Shown: positions 36,185 to 46,333, counted from the stretch's first letter. The stretch is 64,000 nucleotides of DNA from Thalassospira lucentensis (GCF_001613805.1 NZ_LPVY01000008.1:1-64000), one strand, 5' to 3'. Notes: generated by a model not told the origin, from the sequence alone. Made by a program: numbers and translations.

Positions 36185-37303
36185 ATGACGGCTGAATTTC
36201 ATGCGGCACATGCCAGCGGGGAAAATTGGGCAGCAGTCGCCACCGAACTGGCCGATCAATTGCAAACACAGCCATTGCCGCAACAGGCACTGGCTTTTTT
36301 ATATGTGTCCGAGGCACTGGCCGCCGATCTTGGCAGCATCCTGACTTTCCTGCGCTCCCGCCTGTCGCTTGAACACTGGGTCGGCACCGTCGGCATTGGC
36401 GTCTGCGGATCAGGCCGCGCCTATTTCGGCGTTCCGGCGGCCTCCGTCATGGTCGCCCAGATCGACCCGGACGATTTTCATATTTTCGAACCGCTTAAAA
36501 CCGATGCCGATCTTGATGCGCCGGAATTGCAGCGCGCGATTGATCGCCTGCAACCGATCTTTGGTCTTGTCCATGGCGATCCGGCGGCCCCGGAAAGTCT
36601 CGCAACACTGTCCGAACTGGCACGCATGGGCTCAACCTATCTGGTGGGCGGTATTGCATCGGGCGAACGTGGTGCCCCGCAAATTGCCGACAGGGTCGTT
36701 AATGGCGGCCTGTCGGGTGTTCTGTTTGCCGGCAAGACAATGGTACAGGTCGGCATCAGTCAGGCCTGCACCCCGGTCGGGCCGGTGCATCGCGTGACCG
36801 AGGGACGCGAAGGAATTATCGCCACCCTTGATGACCGTCCGGCACTCGACGTTTTCAAATCGGAAATGGAAGCCGACGGCAGCGAACATTCCATCGCCTC
36901 GGGCCGCTATCACGTCGCCCTGATGGTGCCGGGGTCGGACACCGGCGATTTTGTTGTCCGCAACCTGATGGGGGTCGATCCGCACAACAACCTGATGGCC
37001 ATCAGTGGCGATGTGCAGGTGGGCGATACCATCCGTTTTGTCCGGCGTGACGGTGTTGCCGCCGAACAGGATTTGCGCCGCATGCTGGCTGATTTGCAAA
37101 AACGCCTGCCGGGCAAGCCGCGTGGCGCGCTTTATTGCAGTTGTGTCGCCCGCGGGCCGCATCTGTTTGGCACCGAAAGCCGCGAAATGATGATCATCCG
37201 CGATGAAATCGGTGATCTGCCGCTCACCGGATTTTACGGCAGTGGCGAGGTCTGCAATGATCGCTTTTACAGCTATACCGGGGTTCTGACCCTGTTCATC
37301 TAG
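36185..37303 (+). CDS. FIST-domain sensory protein
   Basis: A 372-residue cytoplasmic protein containing FIST_N (about 30-215, with VGIGVCGSGRAYFG and STYLVGGIASGE) and FIST_C (about 230-365, with LYCSCVARG and LTGFYGSGEVCN). FIST domains are proposed small-ligand sensors, possibly for amino acids, and are sometimes fused to signalling outputs. Here they stand alone, and no signalling gene adjoins it. It is co-oriented with the J-domain gene upstream but separated by 164 bp holding the 11-bp repeats. Confidence 0.85.
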   Translation: MTAEFHAAHASGENWAAVATELADQLQTQPLPQQALAFLYVSEALAADLGSILTFLRSRLSLEHWVGTVGIGVCGSGRAYFGVPAASVMVAQIDPDDFHIFEPLKTDADLDAPELQRAIDRLQPIFGLVHGDPAAPESLATLSELARMGSTYLVGGIASGERGAPQIADRVVNGGLSGVLFAGKTMVQVGISQACTPVGPVHRVTEGREGIIATLDDRPALDVFKSEMEADGSEHSIASGRYHVALMVPGSDTGDFVVRNLMGVDPHNNLMAISGDVQVGDTIRFVRRDGVAAEQDLRRMLADLQKRLPGKPRGALYCSCVARGPHLFGTESREMMIIRDEIGDLPLTGFYGSGEVCNDRFYSYTGVLTLFI

Positions 37304-37447
37304 GGTCGAATACGTCGAAAATTCATTGCAATTCCATGATGTTGCAAGAAAATTCGCGCTAAAAGCTTTCATCACTCCGCGACCGGGATATATTCATACC
37401 ATTGAAAATAAAGTGCGCCCAATCAGGGCGTAAAAGGGGATTGATCT

Positions 37448-38488
37448 ATGGAATATCGTCGATTGGGACGAACTGACATCAATGTCAGTGTCATTTGTCT
37501 GGGCACCATGACCTGGGGCCAGCAGAACAGCCAGGACGAAGCTTTCGAACAGCTTGACTACGCCACCAGTAACGAAGTCAATTTCATCGATACCGCCGAA
37601 ATGTATCCGGTTCCGGCGATGGAAGAAACCTTCACCAAAACCGAAACCATCATCGGCAACTGGCTTGAAAAACGCGGTCGCCGAGATGATTTGGTGATCG
37701 CCACCAAGATTGTCGGCCCGGCCGAACGTTTTCCCTATGTCCGGGGCGGCCCGCGCCTGACCCGCGCACAGATCAACGAGGCGATTGACGGCTCGCTCAA
37801 ACGGCTCAAAACCGACTATGTCGATATCTATCAGCTCCATTGGCCGGACCGGAATTCCAACTTCTTTGGCAAGCTCGGTTACGTCCATGACGCGAACGAG
37901 GAATTCACCCCGATCGAGGAATCCCTCGAAGCCCTGCATGATCTGGTGCAGGCGGGCAAAATCCGTCATATCGGGCTGTCGAACGAAACCCCGTGGGGCT
38001 TGATGAAGTTCCTTGAACTGGCCGAGAAAAAGGGCTGGCCGCGCGTGGTTTCGGTGCAGAACCCCTATGGGCTTTTGAACCGCACCTATGAAGTCGGTCT
38101 GGCGGAATGCTCGATCCGCGAAGATGCTGGTCTTCTGGCGTATTCGCCGTTGGGCGGTGGGGCATTGTCGGGCAAATATATCGGCGGTGCGCGGCCCGAA
38201 GGCGCACGGACAACCATCTGGCCGCAATATTTCGGCCGTTACCTGACCGAAAATGGCATCAAGGCGACAATGGCCTATGTCAAACTCGCCAAGGATAACG
38301 GGCTTGATCCCGCGCAGATGGCGCTGGCTTACGTCAATACCCGCCCGTTCCTGACCGCCAACATCATCGGCGCGACCAGCATGGAACAGCTCAAATCCAA
38401 TATCGGCTCTGCCTATGTCGAACTGTCCGACGACGTTCTGGCCGAGATCGAGAAAATCCAGACCACCTGGCCGAACCCTTGCCCGTAA
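37448..38488 (+). CDS. tas: NADP(H)-dependent aldo-keto reductase, Tas type
   Basis: A 346-residue TIM-barrel reductase, the same length as E. coli Tas and very similar through AEMYPVP, FGKLGY, GLSNETPWG, NPYGLLNR and GAT-MEQLKSNI segments. The catalytic tetrad is Asp48, Tyr53, Lys87 and His131. It reduces aldehydes or ketones with NADPH; the natural substrate of Tas is not known. AAGGGGA precedes the ATG. It is followed after 52 bp by a pirin gene on the same strand. Confidence 0.92.
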   Translation: MEYRRLGRTDINVSVICLGTMTWGQQNSQDEAFEQLDYATSNEVNFIDTAEMYPVPAMEETFTKTETIIGNWLEKRGRRDDLVIATKIVGPAERFPYVRGGPRLTRAQINEAIDGSLKRLKTDYVDIYQLHWPDRNSNFFGKLGYVHDANEEFTPIEESLEALHDLVQAGKIRHIGLSNETPWGLMKFLELAEKKGWPRVVSVQNPYGLLNRTYEVGLAECSIREDAGLLAYSPLGGGALSGKYIGGARPEGARTTIWPQYFGRYLTENGIKATMAYVKLAKDNGLDPAQMALAYVNTRPFLTANIIGATSMEQLKSNIGSAYVELSDDVLAEIEKIQTTWPNPCP

Positions 38489-38540
38489 GGCGGGTACGAA
38501 CCAGATTAGTCTGAAGCAGACCTAAAAAAGGAGGCGGCGC

Positions 38541-39407
38541 ATGTCCACACTGATTTCTGGCAAGGAAGCCAATCTTGGTCCCCTGTCCGTGCGCCGCGTC
38601 CTGCCACATCGGGATGTCCGGTCTGTCGGTCCGTTTGTGTTTTTTGATCGCATGGGACCGGCATCGTTCGAACCGGGGCAGGGGGTTGACGTTGCCCCGC
38701 ATCCCCATATCGGCCTTGCCACCGTCACCTATCTTTTCGAAGGTGCGATCCGCCATCATGACAGCCTTGGCAGTCTTCTGGAAATCCAGCCGGGCGATCT
38801 GAACTGGATGAGTGCCGGGCGCGGCATCACCCATTCCGAACGCGAAACCGATGCGGTGCGCAACAGCCATCATAAACTCGATGGCCTGCAATTGTGGGCG
38901 GCCCTTCCCGAAGACGAAGAAGAATCCGATCCGGAATTTTTCCATATCGCCAGGGATGACCTGCCGGTCATTGACGATGCCGGCTTGCATATGCGCCTGA
39001 TCGCGGGCGAGGCCTTTGGCAAAACCGCCCCGGTTCCGGTCAAATCCAAGCTGTTTTACCTTGATGTCCACATGGATGCCGGTGCGCAGCTTCTGCTGCC
39101 CGGTGAAAATCAGGAAGCCGCCCTTTATGTCGTTTCCGGCAACCTGCGCATCGACGGCGATTTGTATGAACCGGAAAACTTCATTTATGTCCCGCCCGAA
39201 GAAATTCCCGATATCGTCGCCCAATCCGATTGTCGCGTGATGCTGCTCGGCGGATTGCCGGTCGGTTATCGCCATATCTGGTGGAACTTCGTTTCCAGTT
39301 CCAAGGAACGGATTGATAAGGCCAAGGCCGACTGGGCCGCGGGCCGTTTCCCGCAAATCCCGGGCGAGGATGACATCATCCCGCTTCCGGGCCGTTCGAC
39401 CGGATAA
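38541..39407 (+). CDS. Pirin family protein
   Basis: A 288-residue bicupin with the pirin metal site His54, His56, His98 and Glu100 (HPHIG and ITHSE). The C-terminal cupin (about 185-280) ends with GYRHIWWNFVSSS. Bacterial pirins include quercetin 2,3-dioxygenases and redox-sensing partners of metabolic enzymes; the activity here is unassigned. GGAGG precedes the ATG. It is probably cotranscribed with tas and thpR. Confidence 0.9.
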   Translation: MSTLISGKEANLGPLSVRRVLPHRDVRSVGPFVFFDRMGPASFEPGQGVDVAPHPHIGLATVTYLFEGAIRHHDSLGSLLEIQPGDLNWMSAGRGITHSERETDAVRNSHHKLDGLQLWAALPEDEEESDPEFFHIARDDLPVIDDAGLHMRLIAGEAFGKTAPVPVKSKLFYLDVHMDAGAQLLLPGENQEAALYVVSGNLRIDGDLYEPENFIYVPPEEIPDIVAQSDCRVMLLGGLPVGYRHIWWNFVSSSKERIDKAKADWAAGRFPQIPGEDDIIPLPGRSTG

Positions 39408-39475
39408 ATATCGGGCGGTCGCCCGCTTAAAGATCAAATCCCCATCTGCCAGATTGTCGTGCGTGAGTTCCGAAT

Positions 39476-40021
39476 ATGCGTTTGTTTGTTGGCGTCGAAA
39501 TCCCGGCTGATATTGCCGACGATCTTTACCCGTTGGCGCGCGGGATCAGGGGGCTTGATGCCCAGACCCCGGAAAACATGCACATCACGCTGAAATTCAT
39601 CGGCAATGTCGATCCCGGTCTGGCCCGTGAAATCGATGCGGCCCTGTCCGAACTCCCGTTCGAACCCTTCGATCTTCGCGTGCAGGGCCTTGGCATCTTC
39701 GCATCCGCCCGGAAGCTTCGCATTTTCTGGGCCGGTGTCGCAGATCAACCCGCCTTGCACAGTCTTGCAAACCGTGTGGAAAAGGCATTGCTGCGGCTCG
39801 AAGAATGCCCGGACATGGATATGCGCAAATTCAATCCGCACATCACTCTGGGCCGCAACCGCGACGCCGCCCGTGCGACTGTCGAACAGGCGGTGGCCGA
39901 CAATATCGGCCTGACATCCCGAACTTTCACCATCGACCGCTTCTGCCTCTACGAAAGCCACTCAACCGTCGATGGTCCCGAATTCCGGGTGGTCGCGGCC
40001 TATGACGGATCAAACGGGTAA
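39476..40021 (+). CDS. thpR: RNA 2',3'-cyclic phosphodiesterase (2'-5' RNA ligase family)
   Basis: A 181-residue 2H phosphoesterase. The two His-x-Thr catalytic motifs are HITL at 36-39 and HITL at 122-125, and the N terminus MRLFVGVEIP is typical. It opens 2',3'-cyclic phosphates on RNA and was first noticed as a tRNA half-molecule ligase. It is last in a tas-pirin-thpR run, 68 bp after pirin. No intrinsic terminator follows; transcription would run into the C-rich repeat island. Confidence 0.92.
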   Translation: MRLFVGVEIPADIADDLYPLARGIRGLDAQTPENMHITLKFIGNVDPGLAREIDAALSELPFEPFDLRVQGLGIFASARKLRIFWAGVADQPALHSLANRVEKALLRLEECPDMDMRKFNPHITLGRNRDAARATVEQAVADNIGLTSRTFTIDRFCLYESHSTVDGPEFRVVAAYDGSNG

Positions 40022-40853
40022 TGCTTCCATTGCCCTGTTTTCCCCCCATGACCACGGCAACATGATGGCGACAACAGCAGGACACCCAACCCCAAACCGG
40101 ACGTCCCGCAACTGACGAAGCCCGAACAAATCTGGGGCCCCACAGACGACCATCATGCTCACGGCCGGCGCCACAGCGACAGGACTTCGGGCAACGCCGG
40201 ACAAATCCCGACCTTTCGCCAGCCTCACCACCAGACACCTTCAGACCGCCCGGCGGCTCGTTGCCCGCCCTGGCCACGGCCACAAGCTGCCACCCCGGCC
40301 TCCAGACACACCACGGGCGGCTGCCATCTTCACCAGCAAACGGATTTCGGGCGCGCTGCCCCCAACCTGTCCACCGTCGACGGGGCATGGTCCGATGCTA
40401 CCCTGTTGCCTCTTCCGGCAAATCCTCCACAGCGACTTCCGGCGACACGGCACTTTCGGCAACGCTGGACAAACCTCGGGCACCCACCAGCCCCGCCGAC
40501 AGACGGTCCAATGGCTGCCCACAACCTCGCTGCCCGCTACAGCCACTTCCGGCAATGGCATGACCCACGGAGCCCGGACAAACTTCGGGCCTCCAGCAAC
40601 CTCGCCAACTGACGCCCCACGGACCGCCCACTGGCTCGTTGCCCGCTCCGGCCAAGGCGGCAACCTGCCACCACGGCGTCCAGACACACCTCGGGCCGCT
40701 GCCATTTTTACCGACAGACGGTCTTCGGGCGTACTGCCCCCAACCTGTCCACCACCGACGGGCCGCAATCCGATGCCGCCACTGCTGCCATTGCTGCCTC
40801 TTTCGGCAAATTCGGGGTCCTTTCCCCGACAAGACGCATCTCTCCCATCATGA
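40022..40853. repeat. C-rich island of degenerate direct repeats, no clear gene
   Basis: Strikingly C-rich and G-poor plus strand (in 40201-40260, 28 C against 11 G), unlike all flanking sequence. The block 40245-40428 recurs at 40622-40816 with an offset of 378 bp, including CTCGTTGCCCGC, CAGACACACC and CCCAACCTGTCCACC in register; a 10-bp insertion lies near the end of copy two. A shorter word GGACAAA-N3-CGGGC recurs near 40122, 40198, 40467 and 40577, and CGACAGACGGTC occurs twice. Open frames on both strands have low-complexity, repeat-driven translations and no ribosome sites. C-rich, G-poor RNA is also what Rho factor binds, so it may end thpR transcription. Confidence 0.7.
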
Positions 40854-40876
40854 CAAATAAGCGTTTTTGAAGCGTG

Positions 40877-40975
40877 TTAGAACCTGCCCAGAATGCCGCC
40901 GTAATGGCTCCGCCATCCGCCGCCCCATATCCTGCGGGCTGCCTCGCCGCCCTGCCTCAATCCTTGCCGCTGCAT
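40877..40975 (-). CDS. Possible small Gly/Arg-rich peptide gene
   Basis: A 32-residue open frame with six Arg, nine Gly and two Trp (ends HYGGILGRF). Its ATG is preceded by AGAGGTG at about 6-7 nt, a very good ribosome site. It lies just past the terminator of the hutF-hutC transcript and next to the repeat island. Basic, Trp/Gly-rich composition would suit a membrane-active or RNA-binding peptide, but chance cannot be excluded at this length. Confidence 0.3.
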   Translation of the reverse strand: MQRQGLRQGGEAARRIWGGGWRSHYGGILGRF

Positions 40976-41009
40976 CCTGATCACCTCTTTGATCCGGCCC
41001 CAAACGCAA

Positions 41010-41042
41010 AAACCCGCAGAGCCTGTAAGGCTTTGCGGGTTT
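41010..41042 (-). terminator. Intrinsic terminator of the hutF-hutC transcript
   Basis: Fifteen-pair stem (AAACCCGCAGAGCCT with its complement, one G-T pair) with GTA loop. On the minus strand it is followed by five T, so it serves the leftward hutFC operon. Confidence 0.85.
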
Positions 41043-41171
41043 CGGTCCGGGCGCTTTTCTCCCGTTGACTTGACTGTTATGACACAATTAAAAGAACAAA
41101 TCAAGAACTTTTTTAGGGAATCTGAAAAAAAGGGGCGGATATGCGCAGAAACCAAAGGCTCTGCGGAAGGT

Positions 41172-41876
41172 CTAAAGTGCCGTATGCATCCGGTATCCCG
41201 GCGCAAACACCAGCCGGGCGGAGGTAATGCCCTTTTCCCCCTCCCAGGTCGTGCGTTCGATCAGGAACAGCGGTTCATTCTTTTGGGTGCGCAGGATTTT
41301 GGCTTCGTTTTCGGATGCTAGCACGGCGGAAAATGAAATGTCGCCCTTGGTGTAGGGGGCATGGAGCACCAGCCATTCATTGGCACTGATCTTTGACAGA
41401 TCAGCATCAACAATTTCCGGGGTGGCGGCGACCGAGACCCAGCGTTCTTCAAACATGTAGGGTTTGCCATCGGCCAGATGCAGCGACGTGATATGCAGCA
41501 TGTCGCTATCCGCGGTGACGCCCAGATTGGCGCAGATTTCCGGCGGCGGGCTTCGGCGTTCGCTTAACAGCAGGCCATAGGTATATTTCTGGCCGCGGCC
41601 CTCGATCTCAAGCCGTATGACCGGGATGTCGAGCCGCGCACGTCGCACCGGGTGGGCGGCAACACGGGTTCCGGCCTTGCGGCGGCGATCAAGGAAGCCC
41701 TCGGCGGCAAGTTCGCGGAGCGCCCGGTTGACGGTCGCACGCGCACAGCCCAGTTCCTCGGCCAGCTCGACTTCCTTGGGGATCTGGTCGCCGGGTTTCC
41801 ATTCACGGGTGTGAATGCGGCGCAGGACCTCGTCATGGACCGATTGCCAGTTTGTCAGTTCCGTGGTGGTGCTCAC
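41172..41876 (-). CDS. hutC: Histidine utilisation repressor HutC (GntR family)
   Basis: A 234-residue repressor with an N-terminal GntR winged helix (about 10-75: GDQIPKEVELAEELGCARATVNRAL) and a C-terminal UTRA ligand domain (about 90-230), which in HutC binds urocanate and releases DNA. The GTG start overlaps the hutF stop codon as GTGA, so it is translationally coupled to hutF. It should repress both hut operons through the palindrome between hutF and hutI, and by autoregulation limit its own level. Confidence 0.95.
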   Translation of the reverse strand: MSTTTELTNWQSVHDEVLRRIHTREWKPGDQIPKEVELAEELGCARATVNRALRELAAEGFLDRRRKAGTRVAAHPVRRARLDIPVIRLEIEGRGQKYTYGLLLSERRSPPPEICANLGVTADSDMLHITSLHLADGKPYMFEERWVSVAATPEIVDADLSKISANEWLVLHAPYTKGDISFSAVLASENEAKILRTQKNEPLFLIERTTWEGEKGITSARLVFAPGYRMHTAL

Positions 41877-43237
41877 ACCGCTTCCTTGAGTTGTTCCATC
41901 ACCTTGCGATACCGGCCCGTGATCGTATCGTGTGCGATATGGCGGCCCTCGGTCACGACATGGCGACCGGCCGACCAGACATCACGCACCATGCGATCAT
42001 CTCCGGCAAAGACATATGTATCGAGGATCGTATCGCCTGTCCGACCGATAAGGTCAACTGCCGCGCCATCAAGCGCCATCAGATCGGCCAGTGCGCCGAC
42101 CTCGATCCGGCCGGCATCGCGGCCTGCGGCCTGTGCGCCACCCTTGGCAACCGCATCAAACAACCGGCGTGCGGTGGATTTTTCCGGGGTGGCAAGGGCG
42201 GCACGCGATTTATCGCGAAGACGCTGGCTGTATTCCAGTGTCCGGAGTTCTTCGGAAAGCGAGATACGGATATTGGAATCCGATCCGACGCCAATGGTAC
42301 CGCCCGCATTCAGATACCGCACACCATCAAAAATACCGTCGCCAAGGCTGCTTTCGGTGATCGGGCAAAGTCCGGCAACCGCACCGGTGTTGGCGAGTCC
42401 AAGCGTCTCGTGTTCCTGCATCTGCGTGCAATGGATCAGGCACCAGTTTTCATCGACATCGGCATTTTCAAGCAGCCATTCGACCGGGCGCTTGCCCCAG
42501 GATGCCGCGACCTCCTCAACCTCGGCGACCTGTTCAGCGAGATGCATGTGAACAGGGCCGTCCTTTGACAGGCGCGTGGTGGCGATCAGGTCCTCCCGCC
42601 CAACGGCACGCAGCGAATGGGGGGCCACCCCCATGCGGGTGTCGGACGGCAGGGATTTTAACGCCTTTTCGCTTTCCTCATACAGTTTGGCAAAGCGTTC
42701 CGGATCATTGCCAAACCGGATTTGTCCCGCGCCAAGCGGGCGTTTGTCACAACCACCGAACTGGTAATGCACCGGCAAAAGGGTCAGGCCGATACCGGTG
42801 ATGTTTGCTGCGGCAGCAATGCGTTCGGCCATCTCGGCGACATTGTCATAGGGAACGCCGCCCGGTTGATGGTGCAGGTAATGGAACTCGGTATTGTTGG
42901 CGTAACCGGCTTCGAGCATTTCCATTTGCACAAAGGCCGCAATGTCCTGCACGTGATCCGGGGTGAGCTGATCCAGAAAGCGGAACATCAATTGCCGCCA
43001 TGTCCAGAAGGTATCGCGGGGATCGGGGCCACGTCTTTCGGTCAGTCCTGCCATCGAACGCTGGAACGCGTGGCTATGCAGGTTTGATATCGCGGGCAAA
43101 AGCGTGCCAACACGGTTGCCAGCAGCAGGGGAATCGGCCTGAACCCTAGTGATTCTGCCGCTTTCATCGATCTCGATCAGAACGTTGTTTTCCCAACCCG
43201 AAGTCGTAAGTGCCTGATTTGCACAGATAACCGTCAT
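41873..43237 (-). CDS. hutF: Formimidoylglutamate deiminase HutF
   Basis: A 454-residue amidohydrolase that converts N-formimino-L-glutamate to N-formyl-L-glutamate and ammonia. The metal site begins with His54-x-His56 ([11 protein letters not shown]). Further ligands are in VHMHLAEQ and LIHCTQ, with the Asp in GVGSDSN. Presence of HutF with HutG marks the five-step histidine pathway used by pseudomonads and many alphaproteobacteria. It is first gene of the leftward hutF-hutC operon, divergent from hutI. Confidence 0.95.
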   Translation of the reverse strand: MTVICANQALTTSGWENNVLIEIDESGRITRVQADSPAAGNRVGTLLPAISNLHSHAFQRSMAGLTERRGPDPRDTFWTWRQLMFRFLDQLTPDHVQDIAAFVQMEMLEAGYANNTEFHYLHHQPGGVPYDNVAEMAERIAAAANITGIGLTLLPVHYQFGGCDKRPLGAGQIRFGNDPERFAKLYEESEKALKSLPSDTRMGVAPHSLRAVGREDLIATTRLSKDGPVHMHLAEQVAEVEEVAASWGKRPVEWLLENADVDENWCLIHCTQMQEHETLGLANTGAVAGLCPITESSLGDGIFDGVRYLNAGGTIGVGSDSNIRISLSEELRTLEYSQRLRDKSRAALATPEKSTARRLFDAVAKGGAQAAGRDAGRIEVGALADLMALDGAAVDLIGRTGDTILDTYVFAGDDRMVRDVWSAGRHVVTEGRHIAHDTITGRYRKVMEQLKEAV

Positions 43238-43251
43238 TGCCTATACCCGTC

Positions 43252-43280
43252 TTGACAGTGATATTATGTACGTACATATT
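43252..43280. promoter_or_regulatory. Divergent hut promoter with HutC-type operator
   Basis: TTGACA (43252-43257), 17 bp, then CATATT form a rightward promoter for hutI. The spacer and -10 are overlapped by the perfect 14-bp palindrome TATGTACGTACATA (43265-43278), whose TGTA-TACA core resembles known HutC sites. Leftward TTATTA-N17-CATAAT overlaps the same palindrome, so one operator can shut both operons. Confidence 0.65.
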
Positions 43281-43316
43281 ATATTTAATAACAGACTTAT
43301 CAAGGGTGAGCTTTAC

Positions 43317-44543
43317 ATGCTTTTGGGAAATGCGAAAATTGTCGCGATCGATAAAGCGCCGGGCAAAGATCAACTGTCATATTGCATGATTGATAATGGT
43401 GCCGTCGCGATCGAGGGCGAGAAAATCGTCTGGGTCGGCGATGCCGACGCGATCCCCGAAGACTATAAAGACAGCAAAAAATTTCCTTATCGTGACCTTG
43501 GCGGGCGGTTGGTCACACCGGCCCTGAGTGATTGTCATACCCATGTCGTGCATGGCGGCAACCGTGCCGTTGAATTCGAAATGCGCCTGCAAGGCGCAAG
43601 TTACGAGGAAATCGCCCGTGCAGGCGGTGGTATCGTTTCAACCGTAAGCGCAACGCGCGCCGCAAGTGTCGAAGAATTGCTGGCAAGTGCCCTGCCGCGG
43701 GTTGATGCGCTGCTGGCCGAGGGTGTAGCCGTGATCGAGGTCAAATCCGGCTACGGTCTGGACCGCGAGACGGAACTGAACATGCTGCGCGCCGCCCGCG
43801 CGATTGAAAAACATCGTTCGGTCCGGATCAAAACCACCTTCCTTGGTGCCCATGCCACCCCGGCGGAATTCAAGGGTGAACCGGATCGTTATATAGACGA
43901 GGTCTGCATCCCGACTTTGCGCGCCGCCCATGCCGAAGGGCTGGTCGATGCGGTTGACGGTTTCTGCGAAGGCATCGCGTTCGATACCGCACAGATTGCG
44001 CGCGTGTTTGATGTCGCCCGCGCGCTTGGCATCCCGGTCAAACTGCATGCCGAGCAGCTTTCAAATATCGGCGGTACCAAACTGGCGGCAGATTATGGTG
44101 CGCTGTCGGTTGATCATGTCGAATATGCCAACGAAGAAGACGCGATGGCGATGGCCAAATCCGGCTCGGTCGCGGTCCTGTTGCCCGGCGCGTTTTATAC
44201 CCTGCATGAAAAACATTTGCCGCCCGTCGCTGCCTTTCGAAAGCATGGCGTGCCAATGGCGGTTGCAACCGATTGCAATCCGGGCACATCGCCACTGATG
44301 TCGATCCTGCTGACGATGAATATGTCCTGCACGTTATTCCGCCTGACCCCCGAAGAAGCCTTGGTCGGCGCAACCGCCCATGCCGCCCGTGCACTGGGAC
44401 TGTCCGATACCGGGCAAGTTAAGTCGGGCATGCGTGCCGATCTGGCGATCTGGAATGTGTCACACCCGGCAGAGCTTTCATACCGCATCGGGTTCAACCC
44501 GCTGTTTGAACGTATTTTCGGTGGGGTTCCGGTCGCGCGCTAG
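43317..44543 (+). CDS. hutI: Imidazolonepropionase HutI
   Basis: A 408-residue metal-dependent amidohydrolase that opens imidazolone-5-propionate to formiminoglutamate. It has the metal motif [11 protein letters not shown], the substrate loop [21 protein letters not shown] and the Asp in [11 protein letters not shown] start at the ATG giving [12 protein letters not shown], which has AGGGTGAG upstream; an upstream in-frame start would lie inside the operator. It is first gene of the rightward hut operon. Confidence 0.95.
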   Translation: MLLGNAKIVAIDKAPGKDQLSYCMIDNGAVAIEGEKIVWVGDADAIPEDYKDSKKFPYRDLGGRLVTPALSDCHTHVVHGGNRAVEFEMRLQGASYEEIARAGGGIVSTVSATRAASVEELLASALPRVDALLAEGVAVIEVKSGYGLDRETELNMLRAARAIEKHRSVRIKTTFLGAHATPAEFKGEPDRYIDEVCIPTLRAAHAEGLVDAVDGFCEGIAFDTAQIARVFDVARALGIPVKLHAEQLSNIGGTKLAADYGALSVDHVEYANEEDAMAMAKSGSVAVLLPGAFYTLHEKHLPPVAAFRKHGVPMAVATDCNPGTSPLMSILLTMNMSCTLFRLTPEEALVGATAHAARALGLSDTGQVKSGMRADLAIWNVSHPAELSYRIGFNPLFERIFGGVPVAR

Positions 44544-44598
44544 GCGCATCGAAACTCTGCCCACGCGCCCCGAAACCTGTATTCGACAAGGATGCAAA

Positions 44599-46140
44599 AT
44601 GACCGTCACCCTGATCCCCGCTTCGGTGAAACTGGCCGATCTTGAACATATCTGGCGCAGTCAGGCCGCCGTGAAGCTGGACCTGTCGGCCAAGGCCGGG
44701 GTCGAGGCCGCCCATGCGATGGTCCGTGCCGCCGCCGACGGCAGCGATGCGGTCTACGGGGTTAATACCGGTTTTGGCAAGCTGGCGTCGGTCAAGATTG
44801 CGACCAAGGATACCGAAACCCTGCAACGCAACCTGATCCTCAGCCATTGCTGCGGCGTGGGTTATGCGCTTGATATTCCGACCACGCGTCTGATGATGGC
44901 GTTGAAATTGCTCTCGCTCGGGCGGGGTGCATCGGGTGTGCGCTGGGACATTATCGACCTGATCGAGGGGATGCTGGAATATGGCGTAACCCCGGTTGTC
45001 CCGTCACAAGGATCGGTCGGTGCATCGGGCGATCTGGCACCACTTGCCCACATGACGGCTGTCATGATCGGGGCGGGCGAAGCGGTTTATCGCGGCGAAA
45101 CCATGGCCGGTGCGGATGCCCTGAAAAAGGCTGGTCTGACGCCGGTGGTTCTTGGCCCGAAAGAAGGCCTTGCCCTGATTAACGGCACGCAGTTTTCAAC
45201 CGCATGTGCATTGGTCGGCCTGTTTTCAGCCTGGCGCAACGCGGCAAGCTCGATTGTGACCGCCTCGCTTTCGACCGATGCGATCATGGGATCGACCGCC
45301 CCGCTGGTGGATGAAATCCATACGCTGCGCGGCCATCCGGGGCAGATCAATGTCGCGCGGTCGATGCGCGCCTTGATGGACGGATCCGAAATTCGCGAAA
45401 GCCATCGCGAAGGCGATACCCGCGTTCAGGACCCGTATTGCATCCGCTGCCAGCCGCAGGTGACCGGGGCGGCCATGGATTTGCTGCGCTTTGCCGGGCA
45501 AACGCTGGAGATCGAGGCCAATGCGGTCACCGATAATCCTCTGGTTCTTAAAGAAGATGGCCGGATTGTTTCGGGCGGCAATTTCCATGCCGAACCGGTG
45601 GCCTTTGCCGCCGATCAGATCGCGCTTGCCGTTGCCGAAATCGGGGCGATTGCCCAGCGCCGCGTGGCATTGATGGTTGATCCGACACTTTCACATGACC
45701 TGCCGCCGTTCCTGACGCCGGATCCGGGTTTGAATTCCGGTCTGATGATTGCCGAGGTCACAACGGCAGCGCTTATGAGCGAGAACAAGCATCTTGCCAA
45801 TCCGTGTTCGACCGACAGCACCCCCACAAGTGCTAATCAGGAAGATCATGTGTCGATGGCCGCCCACGGCGCACGCCGGCTGGCACGGATGAATGCCAAC
45901 CTTTCCTACATTCTGGGGGTCGAGCTGATCTGTGCGGCACAGGGCGTTGAATTCCGCCGCCCGCTGAAAACCAGTGCCGGTTTGCAGGACGTTCTGGCGA
46001 TGGTCCGCAAAGACATTCCAAGCGTCGAACAGGACCGCTACATGGCCCCGGATCTGGCGAAGGCCGCGGAACTGGTAACCGATGGCAGCCTTGTTTCGGC
46101 CGCGAAACTTTCGGGTTTTGTCGTCGGGGGACAGGCGTAA
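44599..46140 (+). CDS. hutH: Histidine ammonia-lyase HutH
   Basis: A 513-residue lyase that turns histidine into urocanate and ammonia. It carries the Ala142-Ser143-Gly144 triad ([14 protein letters not shown]) that cyclises into the MIO electrophile, catalytic Tyr53 (YGVNTGFG), Asn in LINGTQ, Tyr and Arg in [11 protein letters not shown], and Glu in QEDHVSMA. The length is standard. The ATG has AAGGA at 7 nt, 55 bp after hutI. It is the functional HAL of this locus, in contrast to the MIO-less paralogue downstream. Confidence 0.96.
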   Translation: MTVTLIPASVKLADLEHIWRSQAAVKLDLSAKAGVEAAHAMVRAAADGSDAVYGVNTGFGKLASVKIATKDTETLQRNLILSHCCGVGYALDIPTTRLMMALKLLSLGRGASGVRWDIIDLIEGMLEYGVTPVVPSQGSVGASGDLAPLAHMTAVMIGAGEAVYRGETMAGADALKKAGLTPVVLGPKEGLALINGTQFSTACALVGLFSAWRNAASSIVTASLSTDAIMGSTAPLVDEIHTLRGHPGQINVARSMRALMDGSEIRESHREGDTRVQDPYCIRCQPQVTGAAMDLLRFAGQTLEIEANAVTDNPLVLKEDGRIVSGGNFHAEPVAFAADQIALAVAEIGAIAQRRVALMVDPTLSHDLPPFLTPDPGLNSGLMIAEVTTAALMSENKHLANPCSTDSTPTSANQEDHVSMAAHGARRLARMNANLSYILGVELICAAQGVEFRRPLKTSAGLQDVLAMVRKDIPSVEQDRYMAPDLAKAAELVTDGSLVSAAKLSGFVVGGQA

Positions 46141-46157
46141 GGACATCAAAAGTTTTC

Positions 46158-46197
46158 GGATCACCGGTGCAAAAACCGGTGATCCGGGGAAATCCCC
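46158..46197 (+). promoter_or_regulatory. Intercistronic hairpins between hutH and hutX
   Basis: GGATCACCGGT pairs with ACCGGTGATCC (46158-46185, loop GCAAAA), and GGGG-AAAT-CCCC follows at once. No T run, so it is more likely a stability or processing element than a full terminator. Confidence 0.5.
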
Positions 46198-46333
46198 GCA
46201 ATCGTCAAAAGCGAGGCGGCAAAAAGAAAAAGGGTCGGTGGCAACGATCACCACGCAAGGGAAGAAACCGGCTGACCTTCGGGTCTGTCCAAAAAGCAAA
46301 AGTGCCGAACGCATTTTGAACAGAGGGGCTACC

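Noticed and set aside
40155-40853. Plus-strand open frame of 232 codons in the C-rich island
   Set aside because: Low-complexity Pro/Thr/Arg translation follows the DNA repeats; no ribosome site; parallel long frames exist on the other strand, so composition explains it.
41079-41321. Plus-strand frame starting MTQLKEQIKNFF near the hutC 3' end
   Set aside because: The first 27 codons look protein-like, but there is no ribosome site and the remainder runs antisense through hutC.
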